Assembly (NCBI GenBank): GCA_030867875.1
Contig: JAOWCC010001501.1
Span: 32,880,792-32,944,791 of the forward strand
Reading direction: 5' to 3'
Origin: Actinernus sp. WN-2022
Taxonomy: Eukaryota > Cnidaria > Anthozoa > Actiniaria > Actinernidae
Length of the DNA: 64,000 nucleotides
Shown: positions 8,789 to 17,922 of the stretch, piece by piece
Numbering within the stretch: the stretch's first letter is position 1
How the letters are laid out: each line of letters opens with the position of its first letter
Program-made: the position numbers and the translations under genes
Notes under the pieces: model-generated
What the model was told of the DNA's origin: nothing
Database searches by the model: none
Seen by the model: only the letters and a program-made list of their open reading frames with translations

Positions 8789-9424
8789 ATGGACACATTA
8801 ACAGAACAAATTCCCTTTAACGCACTCATAATTGGCCCCACAAACTGCGGAAAGACTCAGTTCATAGTTGATCAATTGAGAGGTCCATTTCGTTTTAAAT
8901 TTGAATATATCGTATTAATTTGTCCCACCTATGCTAACAATAAAACCTATAAAGGCGTTGGTAAGGGAGATCCTCGCTTCATTGTCCTAGCGCCTTCTCA
9001 GAACGATATTGATGCGACCCTAGGCGACTGTGCATGTTTTTTCGAAGGAACGAATACACTTATTATCCTCGATGATTGTGCGGCAAGCAAGGATGTTAAG
9101 GGAAGGACCAATAAGATATCCGATTTAGCCTTTTCTGCACGCCACATTGGTATTTCGATTTGGGCCTCATCACAAACACAAAAGAGTATATGTAAGAACT
9201 TTCGCGAGAATTGCGCAATCGTTGTGGCATTTCGCATCGCAAGCGCACCGGGATTAAAGGATCTATTCGATGACTACGGCGCTAGCATATCCTTAGATGA
9301 TAAGAAGCTATTCATTTCAGAACTTGAGACTAAGTTCGCACATATATGTTTCTGTTTGCGACATCCGTTTTCCACACTATTAGAGATACCTTCACCTATG
9401 GTATGTCACAATACGTTGAAGTAA
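8789..9424 (+). CDS. A32-like genome packaging ATPase (FtsK/HerA superfamily)
   Basis: I chose the ATG at 8789 (product starts MDTLTEQIPF, 211 residues) because it follows the capsid stop and places the P-loop at the usual N-terminal position. Residues 16-23 are GPTNCGKT (Walker A), 91-96 are LIILDD (Walker B), and 127-131 are SSQTQ (sensor-like motif). This set is typical of poxvirus A32-type ATPases that pump DNA into procapsids. Upstream in-frame ATGs exist but overlap the capsid gene. The next gene begins 1 nt after the stop, so the block is tightly packed. The frame is intact. Confidence 0.85.
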   Translation: MDTLTEQIPFNALIIGPTNCGKTQFIVDQLRGPFRFKFEYIVLICPTYANNKTYKGVGKGDPRFIVLAPSQNDIDATLGDCACFFEGTNTLIILDDCAASKDVKGRTNKISDLAFSARHIGISIWASSQTQKSICKNFRENCAIVVAFRIASAPGLKDLFDDYGASISLDDKKLFISELETKFAHICFCLRHPFSTLLEIPSPMVCHNTLK

Positions 9425-9425
9425 G

Positions 9426-10085
9426 ATGGATAAAGATTTGGATGATGAATTAATGAACATACTAGCTGAATCCGGCGAAATAGATGTGACAGGTCCTCCA
9501 CCAGGGGCCGAATGCGGCTACCGCAGTAGCGGCAGCAAAGCTGCCATCGTAGCTACCTGCAAAAATTGCCATGCAGTACACTGCGCTACCACCGATGAAG
9601 ATAGTAGCATAGAAATCAGCGAACATAGGGAAGCTCTTTCTATTCTAGCCGTGACTGGTACGACAAAAGAATATCTAGGGAAGAATTTTTCTCTTGGAGA
9701 CATTTCTAAGTTACCTGATAAAGACATAGAACGCCTATATCGTAGATACCAAGCCGTCTTAGCAAAGCAAATAAATGACTGCTTAGTGGATAGAGCACTA
9801 AGTCTAGCAACTTGTGTAGTCGCATATGTGAGGCCTCTAGATTCTCGACAACAACGAAGGCTGTTGAAAGATCTAAAGGAAGACTGCTTAGTCCGAAACG
9901 AGATATCTGCCCTGGCTGGCCGATTGGCCTACAAAGCAGGTCCACTTGTAGCACTAACTAGTGCCCTTTGTCACGTTGTTAACCATTCTATGCCCACTAA
10001 ACAGGACTCCGAGGCGCAAGTATTGCCTAGCGAAGACGAAGTTGATGAAGTACTTGAGGTATATTCAAATTTAAAAGGATCTTAA
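9426..10085 (+). CDS. Viral protein of unknown function with N-terminal Cys cluster
   Basis: A 219-residue protein that starts 1 nt after the ATPase stop. The N-terminal third contains Cys30, Cys45, Cys48 and Cys53 (CKNCHAVHC), a spacing that could bind a metal ion. The rest is mostly alpha-helical and charged (LPDKDIERLYRRYQAVLAKQ), and the C terminus is acidic. I do not recognise the family. The tight spacing suggests it is expressed with the capsid and ATPase genes. Confidence 0.65.
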   Translation: MDKDLDDELMNILAESGEIDVTGPPPGAECGYRSSGSKAAIVATCKNCHAVHCATTDEDSSIEISEHREALSILAVTGTTKEYLGKNFSLGDISKLPDKDIERLYRRYQAVLAKQINDCLVDRALSLATCVVAYVRPLDSRQQRRLLKDLKEDCLVRNEISALAGRLAYKAGPLVALTSALCHVVNHSMPTKQDSEAQVLPSEDEVDEVLEVYSNLKGS

Positions 10086-10132
10086 ATGTAATTAACGTAT
10101 TGAAGTTACCTCAACTACTAAGTAATTACAAG

Positions 10133-10504
10133 ATGGAAGTTGATAACCATTCCGAAGATCGAAATGATCCCATCACGAAAGAACCAGTAAAACCCCCACC
10201 AAATCCAAAACGAGTTGCTGCAGGCAAACTCATAGCGCAAAGAAGGAAAGAAAATATCGCCAATGTGGCGGCAACGCAGGCGCAGGTAGACAGTTATACC
10301 GATAAGCCAAGTTCGATATCAACTAATACCACACTTGCTGTAATTGGGGTAAGCATAGCACTTGTGGGTTTGTACTATCAGTATAAGCAATACGAACGCG
10401 CGCAACAAGTTAACCACAGCTTCGCTGAAGCCACAGACAGCTCAGCTGCCGCTACCAAAGAAACCCCAAAAGGTCGTAACCTAAAAACTCAAGGCATGAT
10501 ATAG
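10133..10504 (+). CDS. Small single-pass viral membrane protein
   Basis: A 123-residue product from the first ATG of the frame at 10133. Residues about 23-40 are basic and proline-rich (KPPPNPKRVAAGKLIAQRRK). Residues about 66-82 (TLAVIGVSIALVGLYYQ) form one transmembrane helix, followed by a polar tail. The PNPKRVAAGK word recurs, as far as I recall, in other cnidarian virus-like elements. Its function is unknown; a virion membrane or DNA-associated role is possible. Confidence 0.6.
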   Translation: MEVDNHSEDRNDPITKEPVKPPPNPKRVAAGKLIAQRRKENIANVAATQAQVDSYTDKPSSISTNTTLAVIGVSIALVGLYYQYKQYERAQQVNHSFAEATDSSAAATKETPKGRNLKTQGMI

Positions 10505-10562
10505 CATTTGAAGCCACGCCGTAGACACATATTATCGGCGATGTAAACGTTGTTCCAACAAG

Positions 10563-10781
10563 ATGGTTAACGAACTTATGAACACAATACAGGAAGCTAC
10601 TATATTGACTGGACTTGCGGCAGGTATCGGTTGGGTCGGAAAAAAAGCAATCAAAGAGCCTTTGACTAACGATCCTTCATCTAGTATTTTGAACTTCGTG
10701 AAGTGGATAGCGGTTCTATCTGGTGGCCTTGCAGCTAAGGAATACCTAAAGGACAAAGGGTATTGGAAGCCTGTTGAGTAA
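10563..10781 (+). CDS. Very small viral membrane protein
   Basis: A 72-residue product with a good ATG. It contains two hydrophobic stretches (ILTGLAAGIGWVGKKA and FVKWIAVLSGGLAAKEYL) and a short charged C terminus. It sits between two other small membrane protein genes in the late cluster, with spacers of 58 and 30 bp. No family is recognised. Conservation of neighbouring gene order makes it likely to be real despite its size. Confidence 0.5.
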   Translation: MVNELMNTIQEATILTGLAAGIGWVGKKAIKEPLTNDPSSSILNFVKWIAVLSGGLAAKEYLKDKGYWKPVE

Positions 10782-10811
10782 CAGGGGCGACTCTACCTCG
10801 CCTTCGAAGCT

Positions 10812-11234
10812 ATGGCATCGATAATATTTATGGGATTCGTCTTCGCCATAACTAGTGCTGCCGCTAGTATTGCCGCACGCGAAATAGAAAAAGCAACTAG
10901 CGGGCCTAATGCTGCTGCCGCAGAGATGGTAAGACATGATAAGGCCCAGGAGAAGGCAAATGCCGCTATGGTAACCTATGAGAAAAATCGAGAAAAACGA
11001 CTAGAAGCACAAGCCACCTGGAACCACTGGAAAGAAAATAACGCACACGTTGGACTTAAAGATAGAATCGATGCAATGCGAAAACTCCACATATATCACA
11101 TATTACAAATGAAACTGGAAAAGCCTAAACTCTCAGATTATTATCGACCATCTAATTCGAGGAAAACTGCCGAATTGGTGGCCTTAGGTGGTAGTGTATT
11201 CGCTACTGGATACGTTGCCACTCGATTCTTATAA
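10812..11234 (+). CDS. Viral protein with two terminal membrane helices and a central coiled coil
   Basis: A 140-residue product. Residues 2-22 (SIIFMGFVFAITSAAASIAA) are hydrophobic. Residues about 45-75 are Lys/Glu/Ala-rich and probably coiled coil. Residues about 122-138 (LVALGGSVFATGYVATRF) form a second hydrophobic helix. It is the last small gene before the integrase, separated from it by 153 bp of TTACTAG-rich sequence. The function is unknown; a structural virion protein is plausible. Confidence 0.55.
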   Translation: MASIIFMGFVFAITSAAASIAAREIEKATSGPNAAAAEMVRHDKAQEKANAAMVTYEKNREKRLEAQATWNHWKENNAHVGLKDRIDAMRKLHIYHILQMKLEKPKLSDYYRPSNSRKTAELVALGGSVFATGYVATRFL

Positions 11235-11267
11235 GAATTGGTTATAGCTATGCTTTTAAAAAACGAG

Positions 11268-11345
11268 CTTGTTTACGTTTAACGTAATTACTAGATCACT
11301 TACTAGATTACTAGAGTATTACTAGGTAATTACTCAGCATAAAAT
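11268..11345 (+). promoter_or_regulatory. TTACTAG repeat cluster upstream of the integrase gene
   Basis: Within about 80 bp the words ATTACTAG/TTACTAG occur four to five times (around 11288, 11300, 11308, 11318). They fill most of the only spacer longer than 100 bp in the plus-strand cluster. Position suggests a promoter or binding-site group for the integrase gene; nothing more can be shown. Confidence 0.35.
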
Positions 11346-11387
11346 GCGACTAATAGGTAGTAACTTTTCTGCTTATTGAAGCTTAGA

Positions 11388-12455
11388 ATGCCATATGTAT
11401 ATATATCAATGGATGCTAAACTAAGTTTACGATACTATAGTCCGGAGGGTTATTGGAAAGGACTTGCAGCGATTAAACATCTTTCCAATGCGACTGGTAT
11501 TTCTGAAGATGTGACTCGTATGTGGCTAGAGAAACAAGCTATATGGCAAATTTATTTACCAGCACCCAAATACGTTCCACGACCTAAATTCGATGTATCT
11601 ACGCCGAATGAAGTTCACCAAGCTGATTTGATATTCTTACCACACGATCGACCTGGACGTGGAAGAAAGCTATATAAGTATGCATTGACAGTTGTGGATG
11701 TAGCTTCTAGATACAAAGAAGCCGAACCATTAGCTACTAAAGAATCCGCTAAAGAAATTGCTGCGGCATTCGAACGAATCTATAAGAGAAGTCCACTAAC
11801 ATGGCCGAAACTTTTACAAGTCGATCCTGGACGTGAATTCATGGGTTCAATGTCTTCGTTACTAGATAAACATAAAGTCTCTGTAAGACGTGGAAGAGTT
11901 GATATACATCGAGATCAAGCAATCGTTGAACGATTTAATCGTACGTTAGCTGAGAGATTATTTGGACACCAATACGCTCAAGAAATGGTACTTGTTTCAC
12001 AAGGAAGCGACGATAGATCTGTCGAATGGGTAATTCGTTTGCCGATGGTGGTTAAAGCATTGAACAACGAAGTTACACGTTTGACAGGGAAAGAACCATC
12101 CATAGCAATTACCAAAGATGAGGTCGAATCGAAGCCATCAGAACCAGCACATAATAGACCGATTGGTATCAAAGAGGAAAGACTTCCATTTGGCGTTCTC
12201 ATTAGATATCTTTATGCTCCTGGTGAATTAGAAGGTGGTCGACGTCGTGCGACAGATCCAATATGGTCACTTTCCATATACCAACAACGACGCGTCGTAA
12301 TCAGGCTTGATGGGCCAGTCCTTTACTATTTGACGATACCACAAATAACGACGCAACGATCGAAAGTCGTCCCAGAGCGTGGATTCGTTCGTGAAGAACT
12401 CCTCGTTATTCCCAGAGATACCATGTTGCCACCTGATAGCGTTCTCATCCGTTAA
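11388..12455 (+). CDS. Retroviral-type (rve) DDE integrase
   Basis: A 355-residue product from the ATG at 11388 (a TTG 12 bp upstream is not a likely start). The catalytic triad is visible: Asp80 (HQADLIFL), Asp146 (LLQVDPGREFMG) and Glu181 (AIVERFNRTLAERLFG), with 34 residues between the last two. A C-terminal part with RRATDPIWSLSIYQ and RGFVREELLVI looks like the DNA-binding tail seen in Polinton-type integrases. The enzyme would insert viral DNA ends into the host genome. The N-terminal zinc-binding HHCC domain is not obvious. Its last 189 bp overlap the convergent replication gene. The frame is intact. Confidence 0.85.
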   Translation: MPYVYISMDAKLSLRYYSPEGYWKGLAAIKHLSNATGISEDVTRMWLEKQAIWQIYLPAPKYVPRPKFDVSTPNEVHQADLIFLPHDRPGRGRKLYKYALTVVDVASRYKEAEPLATKESAKEIAAAFERIYKRSPLTWPKLLQVDPGREFMGSMSSLLDKHKVSVRRGRVDIHRDQAIVERFNRTLAERLFGHQYAQEMVLVSQGSDDRSVEWVIRLPMVVKALNNEVTRLTGKEPSIAITKDEVESKPSEPAHNRPIGIKEERLPFGVLIRYLYAPGELEGGRRRATDPIWSLSIYQQRRVVIRLDGPVLYYLTIPQITTQRSKVVPERGFVREELLVIPRDTMLPPDSVLIR

Positions 12456-14738
12456 TGGTGCCGATCCCCTTCTTACGTTGCATTCGAGACATGTCAGTCT
12501 AACGTTGTCGCGAGTGTGTCCCCTAGAATTGTCTATCCTATCGACTGAGAATTGTTGCGGATCCCATGAAGTATAAACCCATAACAATTCTATATTACAT
12601 GCAGAACAGCAGTTGTTTTGAACTTCTTTGAGCTGCAATATATCATAGACCTTTAAGTCGAATCCTTGGAATCCCTTAGACCGATCACTATGTTTATAGC
12701 TCACGAGCTTTCTACAAATGACTTTTCGAATCTGCTGAGAGGATGACGATAGATGATCTTGAGTTCGTTCCATAGGACAATTAACTCGTTCAAGTTGATT
12801 CATATATTCGACTCTTGAAATGGCGAGATAGGCAAGATTCGACCATCCAAGATAGTCATCGATGATCCATACCTTTTGAGGATTATGAATTGTGAGACCT
12901 TGGCTAGAATGGATCGTCAACGCATAACCAAGTCGCCAATCGGATTCCTTTTTGGAATGGATCTCTTCCGCGGCACTCATAGTGACATTTACGATATCGT
13001 TCGATACTAGTGTTTCTTTCTTATTGGTTCCTGGAATGGATATCTCTATATTTTGCCTACGACTATCTCGAGGATGATATAATAAAGGAACGAAGATGTC
13101 TGGGAAATGATCTTTGTGTCGTTGGAATAGTAGATTCTGTACGTGATCTCGAACTTTCTGACGACTGGTCAATATAACGTCGCATGGCTTCCATGATAGA
13201 ACGAATTGGTTCCATTCTAGACAACTAGGCAAAGAGCGACGAATCTCTTCACATTGGAATTTATCAGATTGAAGGCGAATTCGCTTTTTCAAAGATTTGA
13301 GTTCGTCATCTTTCGCTCTATAGTCGATATCTATCTCTTCATAGTAATTAGCTCGTTCTCGAAGCCAATCATGTGGGGAATCACCTGCTATTGGAGGAGG
13401 TTGTCCATGATCACCACAACAAATTACTTGGACTCCTTTTTGGTTTAACCATCCAATAAATATCTCTAGGATAGCACGAGGCACTGTACAAATTTCATCC
13501 CATATTATAATTCTAGGTATGTATTTCTTTCCCAATCTCTCTGGAGTCCATTCCTTATCAGCTATTTGTGGTCCAAGCATATCAGATCCAGGATAATGGA
13601 GTGGATCGCCATATTTTCGAGCAACGAATACTATCTCTTCTGCTTCCTCATCGTTTCCATCTATCGATAAAATGAGATCGTTACATTGAGTCCAATCCTT
13701 TTTCGCATTCCAAACTTTGATTGATTTATTTCTATATTTTGGCAAAGATTGGAGAGATTCGAGATCTTCATCTGTTGCTCGTACTCTTTTGACACCACAA
13801 TAACGAAAGAAACTATGATAGGTTTGAGATTGCACACCTCTATCACGCATTTCTTTGGCTAAACGATGGGTAGGTGTGAATACTATGGGATTTCTCATTC
13901 GAAAGAGTTCGATTGCTCTCGTAGTTTTGCCACTACCACCACCACCATTAAGATAGCAGAGTTGATATCGTGATAATGGGTCTTGGTAACATGGCGAAGT
14001 ACTAAGTGGTAATTCTTTTCGTTGGATGACATATTCTGGCTTTGGAAGGTAATCTGCATGTTGTTGTGGCATATATAGTTGTTCATTCTTATCTCGCCAT
14101 TGAGCTGGAGATACTGTTGGAAGATACGATTCCTCGAACAAGCATGGGAGACACCACTCTTCATTACAATCACACATTATTGGAGTGATATATGCCGATA
14201 CTCCATCCAATTTGCGAAGTGCATGTTTCTGAATGTATATAGAATCAGTGGCGACACGAACGGCTTCATTGGTAGTGAAACGTTGTAACATACATAATAG
14301 ATTTATATGTGCATAGGCCAACATGCTTGAACGCAAATGTGTATATTGAGGTTGATTTCCATCGTAATATGTAAGGATGTGACCAAGAGGACATTTTTCA
14401 GGCGATCCAACTAGAGTTCCACTTTGTATGGTATCTCGTACTAGGAAATCTAGTTCTCCTTGATCAGTTACCAATCGTCTGGTCAAACGTTTTCCGTCAG
14501 CTTTGCTGCCTTGCGTGAACTTTCCTATAATGGCACATCCCTGATCTCGACTTTCTGGAAGCCATATCTTCGTTTGCTTATCAAAAGACACAATGACTTC
14601 GCGAATGATGAGAGTTTCGAGAAATCCTTTATCTACAAGAAATGCAAGAAGTTGTATTGGTGCCCATCCATTCTCTGAGAAATGTTTTCCAAACCAAGAT
14701 GGAATGATGGGATGGCATATGGAAGCGAATGACCATTC
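12267..14738 (-). pseudogene. Replication protein, C-terminal part: PolB motif C, SF1 helicase, HNH nuclease
   Basis: This open frame follows the TAA at 14739-14741 in the same reading frame as the 14739-16175 gene. It has no ATG in its first 138 codons, so it is the rest of one gene and not a separate one. It holds a polymerase palm end (HLRSSMLAYAHINLL, then VRVATDSIYI; motif C at 14241-14252, with the usual first Asp replaced by Ala). An SF1 helicase follows: Walker A GGGGSGKTT at 13920-13946, WDE at about 13497, CGDHGQPPP at 13392-13418 and IHSSQGLT near 12900. An HNH nuclease domain ends the recognised part (CSAC...SVDRIDN...NVRLTCLECN, 12468-12608). Polymerase and helicase in one chain suggest a self-contained replication enzyme. 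The last 62 codons overlap the integrase gene. Confidence 0.75.
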
Positions 14739-16175
14739 TTAGATCTCAGCGAATCCAGTTCCAATGTCGATAGGTAGTGGACCATTCACGGAAACTCGAG
14801 TCATACGATTGGATGGATGACCGAATAGTTCGAAATATGGTTTCGCTTCACCTTCACCTTGAAAACTCGCCGGATAGCAAGACTTAATATCAATGCTAAT
14901 GACATCTCTAGTATCGTAGTCCATCGAATTCCATAATCCACCATTTCCGTATTCCACACAAGACTTTTGGATATCTTCAAGAAAATTGGATGGAGTCGGC
15001 TTCCAATTATTCTTTTCCTTTGCTATTACACTTGCCGCATGATTCTCACCAAATACCAGATCGGCAAGGGATTCGTCGCCCAAGTCTTGGCATATTAGTT
15101 GGAGTCTATCTTGACTTTGTTGAGTTCTGTAAGTGCGACCATCTTGGAGTACGAATTGATTGACATTAAGTTGCCTTCCTTCTGATCCTCCTCCTAGTAA
15201 CCATACCGCTTTTGGTTCATTCAAAGTTGCTTGTCTAATGGCTTCCCATACATCACCTTCGTATATATGGACAGAACGAGATTGTGGGAAATGCAAATCT
15301 TTGGACCAGGTATGACCATTATGATAGATTAGTTCTATAGGTTTATGCCGGTGACCTTGATATTTGCCGCTATTGTAGATATCTTCACCAGCAATGTCAC
15401 TCAGGATTATAGGCCTGGTGATAATCGTCTCAAGCTTAGATATATCGTCGATTGTGGCACCATTGTCATGAACTTGTTCTTCCCAATTCTGTATCTTCTC
15501 ATGTCTCTTAGTAGTTAGACCTTGTCCTCTCGTAGCGCCTTCGAAATGCTCTATTACTCTTTGTGCGACGCAATTAAGATCACCAACGCGCATTGGGGCT
15601 AAATTTGCTATATCTGGTACTCTGATTGGATAAAGTCCATAAACCACTGCAGTAACTGGATATGCATTATTATAGTATACCTTATCGATTCCAACTATCG
15701 CACCTGGTTTAATATCACGAGAAATCTCGATTACACCATAACCCTTCTTTCTCTCGACGTGGACTGGTTCGAACTTATCGTCGACGACCCAATACACATC
15801 TCCATCATAGTCATATTCTCTAATGAATTTAATTTTCAAAATGAACTCGCCATCTGGAAGTGCCATAAGAATTTCTCTCGCTCTTTCTATGGTCATACGA
15901 ACGTCCAAAGCCAATCGACCGGCCCTTACTTCGATGCCATCGGCGACATTAATATTGCCAATATCAAGTGGATCTTCCGTTTCTACTCTCCACGTAGAGA
16001 AGACGGCAGTTGCACCATCGACTTCAAACATATCCTTAGCGTCTATCAAGAATTCTACCCATTGCTCATCTGGAAGTGTTATAGGATGAGGTACTTGGAT
16101 GTCTAAGTCATATCTCTCGTTATTTTCTGGGATTGGTTCATACTCTGCAAGAATCTCATCAATCAGATTATCCAT
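14739..16175 (-). CDS. Replication protein, N-terminal part with PolB motif A, ending at an in-frame TAA
   Basis: A 478-codon frame from an ATG at 16175. Motif A of family B DNA polymerases is at residues 426-438 (ISIDIKSCYPASF, nt 14862-14900), with the D-x-x-S-x-Y-P signature. The upstream 400 residues show no exonuclease motif that I can recognise but match the second copy at 21-22.7 kb. The frame stops at TAA 14739-14741, where the second copy has a glutamine codon. Downstream the same frame stays open for a further 2.4 kb. Either this insertion is inactivated by one nonsense mutation or the stop is read through. The enzyme would copy the viral genome, probably by protein priming as in Polintons (inference). 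Confidence 0.75.
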   Translation of the reverse strand: MDNLIDEILAEYEPIPENNERYDLDIQVPHPITLPDEQWVEFLIDAKDMFEVDGATAVFSTWRVETEDPLDIGNINVADGIEVRAGRLALDVRMTIERAREILMALPDGEFILKIKFIREYDYDGDVYWVVDDKFEPVHVERKKGYGVIEISRDIKPGAIVGIDKVYYNNAYPVTAVVYGLYPIRVPDIANLAPMRVGDLNCVAQRVIEHFEGATRGQGLTTKRHEKIQNWEEQVHDNGATIDDISKLETIITRPIILSDIAGEDIYNSGKYQGHRHKPIELIYHNGHTWSKDLHFPQSRSVHIYEGDVWEAIRQATLNEPKAVWLLGGGSEGRQLNVNQFVLQDGRTYRTQQSQDRLQLICQDLGDESLADLVFGENHAASVIAKEKNNWKPTPSNFLEDIQKSCVEYGNGGLWNSMDYDTRDVISIDIKSCYPASFQGEGEAKPYFELFGHPSNRMTRVSVNGPLPIDIGTGFAEI

Positions 16176-16239
16176 AGTAACAACGATGATATACCTATAT
16201 ATATCGTTTCTCTAAATGGTTGTCAAATACAATAATGTG

Positions 16240-16430
16240 GACAACAAATGTAATAACAATAGCAGCAGGGGATGGGAAATACTGATGATGTCTGAATGTT
16301 GATGTGTTGTTTTTTGTTGTCCACCTATTGTTCTTTGTTGTGTTTTGTTGTGTCACATGTGTTGTTTTTGTTGGATTTCGTTGTGTCACATGTTGGTTTT
16401 CGTTGTTTTTTGCCTAATGAAATCGTTGGA
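16240..16430 (-). promoter_or_regulatory. Repetitive region upstream of the replication gene
   Basis: A stretch dominated by TTGTTGT words directly upstream of the minus-strand replication gene. It includes a 14-bp direct repeat GTTGTGTCACATGT at 16348-16361 and 16380-16393. It could be the gene's promoter or part of the viral terminal region. I searched for a matching inverted copy on the left side of the element and did not find one. Confidence 0.35.
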
Positions 16431-16810
16431 TACAACAAATTTGCATCCAATAATTCCGCTCAGCCCCCCTGCTGCTAGATTTCTTTGCCCTTGAGGTAAG
16501 TCATATCATTATCACTCAAATTAAGCGATTAAATTAAGCCATCCACTGTCGGAAGACAGAACAAAGAAATAAAATATAATATTTGTATAAAACTATTAAG
16601 ATTTTTGACACTTCTAAAACGTTTAGCTTCTAATACTTATAATATGTTGCCCAAGTTGCCCCAGGGGTGGGGTTTTTGTCACAATTTTCTGCCCCACCCG
16701 AGGGGTTTTAGCATGTATTTGTCATGGCTGCTGTGACAAATGCCCATGGGTGCCCGGGGGCCGCCCCCTCGGGATGGCCGCTGATACCCGCATAACAGCC
16801 TATCAGCTTT

Positions 16811-17170
16811 TAGCGCGCGAAAAAACTTTTTACAGTGCGCGCACGCCCCCGACATGGACTTCAACTGAGGCTGAGAGGTTTCTTCTCTCGAGATTTTCTT
16901 CAAACAGAGCAGTAAGGTAAGCGAAAACAAATCTTTTTTGTTCGTGTTAGCCGTCGTATAATAAACAATTTATTACACGAAGAGTTGTGTAATACGGCTG
17001 GGATTTTTTACTCGGCAATTTTATTTGTTCTCGCCTTTCAGGCTCGAAAAAATAAAACCGACTCGTAAAAATACCCAACCGTATTACACAACTTTCTGTA
17101 TAATAACCTCTTTTTATGTCCTCTTTTAGGCCGCGTCAGGCAAAAAGGGCCCGGACGACATAATATGTAA
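16811..17170. repeat. Interspersed repeat, second copy at 42983-43342
   Basis: About 360 bp align almost continuously with 42983-43342, including GTGTTAGCCGTCGTATAATA and the hairpin described separately. The two copies differ by scattered substitutions and short indels, for example around 16865 and 16975. This is a moderately old dispersed repeat of unknown class. At this locus it continues into the GGCCGCGTCAGGC inverted-repeat element. Confidence 0.85.
16983..17094. repeat. Hairpin with about 47-bp imperfect arms
   Basis: The left arm begins GTTGTGTAATACGGCTGGGA and the right arm ends CCAACCGTATTACACAAC. They pair over roughly 47 bp with a few mismatches around a short CTTTCAGG loop. It lies inside the 16811-17170 repeat and is also present, shortened, in the second copy. 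Confidence 0.75.
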
Positions 17171-17722
17171 ATGTTGTTGAAATTGTACCATGTGTTTTAT
17201 AATTGTGGTACGATTACAATATGCATCGCGAGCGCCACATTGTGCTACTAACTAGTAGTGTTGATTTCATGAAATTGACCAGTGAAATCGAAGACGAATT
17301 TTACGATATTTTTTACACGAGGGTGTGATCACAATTTTAGCAGGCGCAAATGGTTCCTTATCATAAGACGATTGTTTCAAGGTTTAACTTGTACTATTGC
17401 TAAAATCACATTATGAGCTACGGGGAGTAGAATGACTGCAGAAAAGATTTTTTTTGGCAAAAAGTTAACATCTTGTTCATGTTATTCATTTTTTACTCTT
17501 TAATGCCAGCTGGTATAAATGAATGTCATACATCAAAATCACCCCTATGACAGGATTCATAATTTTTGTTGTCAATTTCTTGAAACTGACATTTATTGTT
17601 AGGAATTAGCGCTTCTCGTCAAGAATACAATTCAATCTTCAACCTGTTATTAGGAACACCGTTGTAGGAATTATTTAACTCGAATGTCTTCCGGGCCCTT
17701 TAGCTTTTTGCCTGACGCGGCC
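17129..17722. mobile_element. 594-bp inverted-repeat element (GGCCGCGTCAGGC ends)
   Basis: The left end GGCCGCGTCAGGCAAAAAGG and the right end (reverse complement starting GGCCGCGTCAGGCAAAAAGC) are inverted copies. Each is followed by GGGCCCGG and a GAC or AAGAC word. The 520 bp between them show no coding potential. This looks like a non-autonomous DNA transposon; no target duplication is obvious. Confidence 0.6.
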
Positions 17723-17786
17723 CATATAGTAATTAACAAATAGACCCGCAGACCGCAGCCGCTGGTTGGTTTATACCAATCAATAT

Positions 17787-17848
17787 TAGACTCTTCCACA
17801 GACTCCTCGGCCGTTCCAACAGCCGATCGGGGTCTGTGGAAGAGTCTA
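17787..17848. mobile_element. 62-bp palindromic MITE with 9-bp target duplication
   Basis: The element begins TAGACTCTTCCACAGAC and ends with its reverse complement GTCTGTGGAAGAGTCTA. The 9-bp word AATCAATAT flanks it perfectly on both sides (17778-17786 and 17849-17857). Nine-base duplications are typical of Mutator-type transposition. It is extremely short for a MITE. Confidence 0.75.
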
Positions 17849-17922
17849 AATCAATATTAGAACGAGTCTGAAACTTGAGAATTTAGCACAGTTTTTAAGA
17901 GATATTTTGTAGGGAGTAAGTA

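Noticed and set aside
14591..14591. A separate gene starting at the GTG near 14591
   Set aside because: GTG is not a normal animal or nuclear viral start, and the frame is continuous with the upstream gene except for one TAA.
14739..14741. Alternative genetic code reading TAA as Gln
   Set aside because: Other genes in the window end properly at TAA, and neighbouring retroelements show random stops as expected from decay.
2980..16500. Terminal inverted repeats of the viral element
   Set aside because: I compared the right flank (16.2-16.5 kb) with the left flank by eye and found no convincing inverted match. The ends may be lost, diverged or outside the compared stretches.
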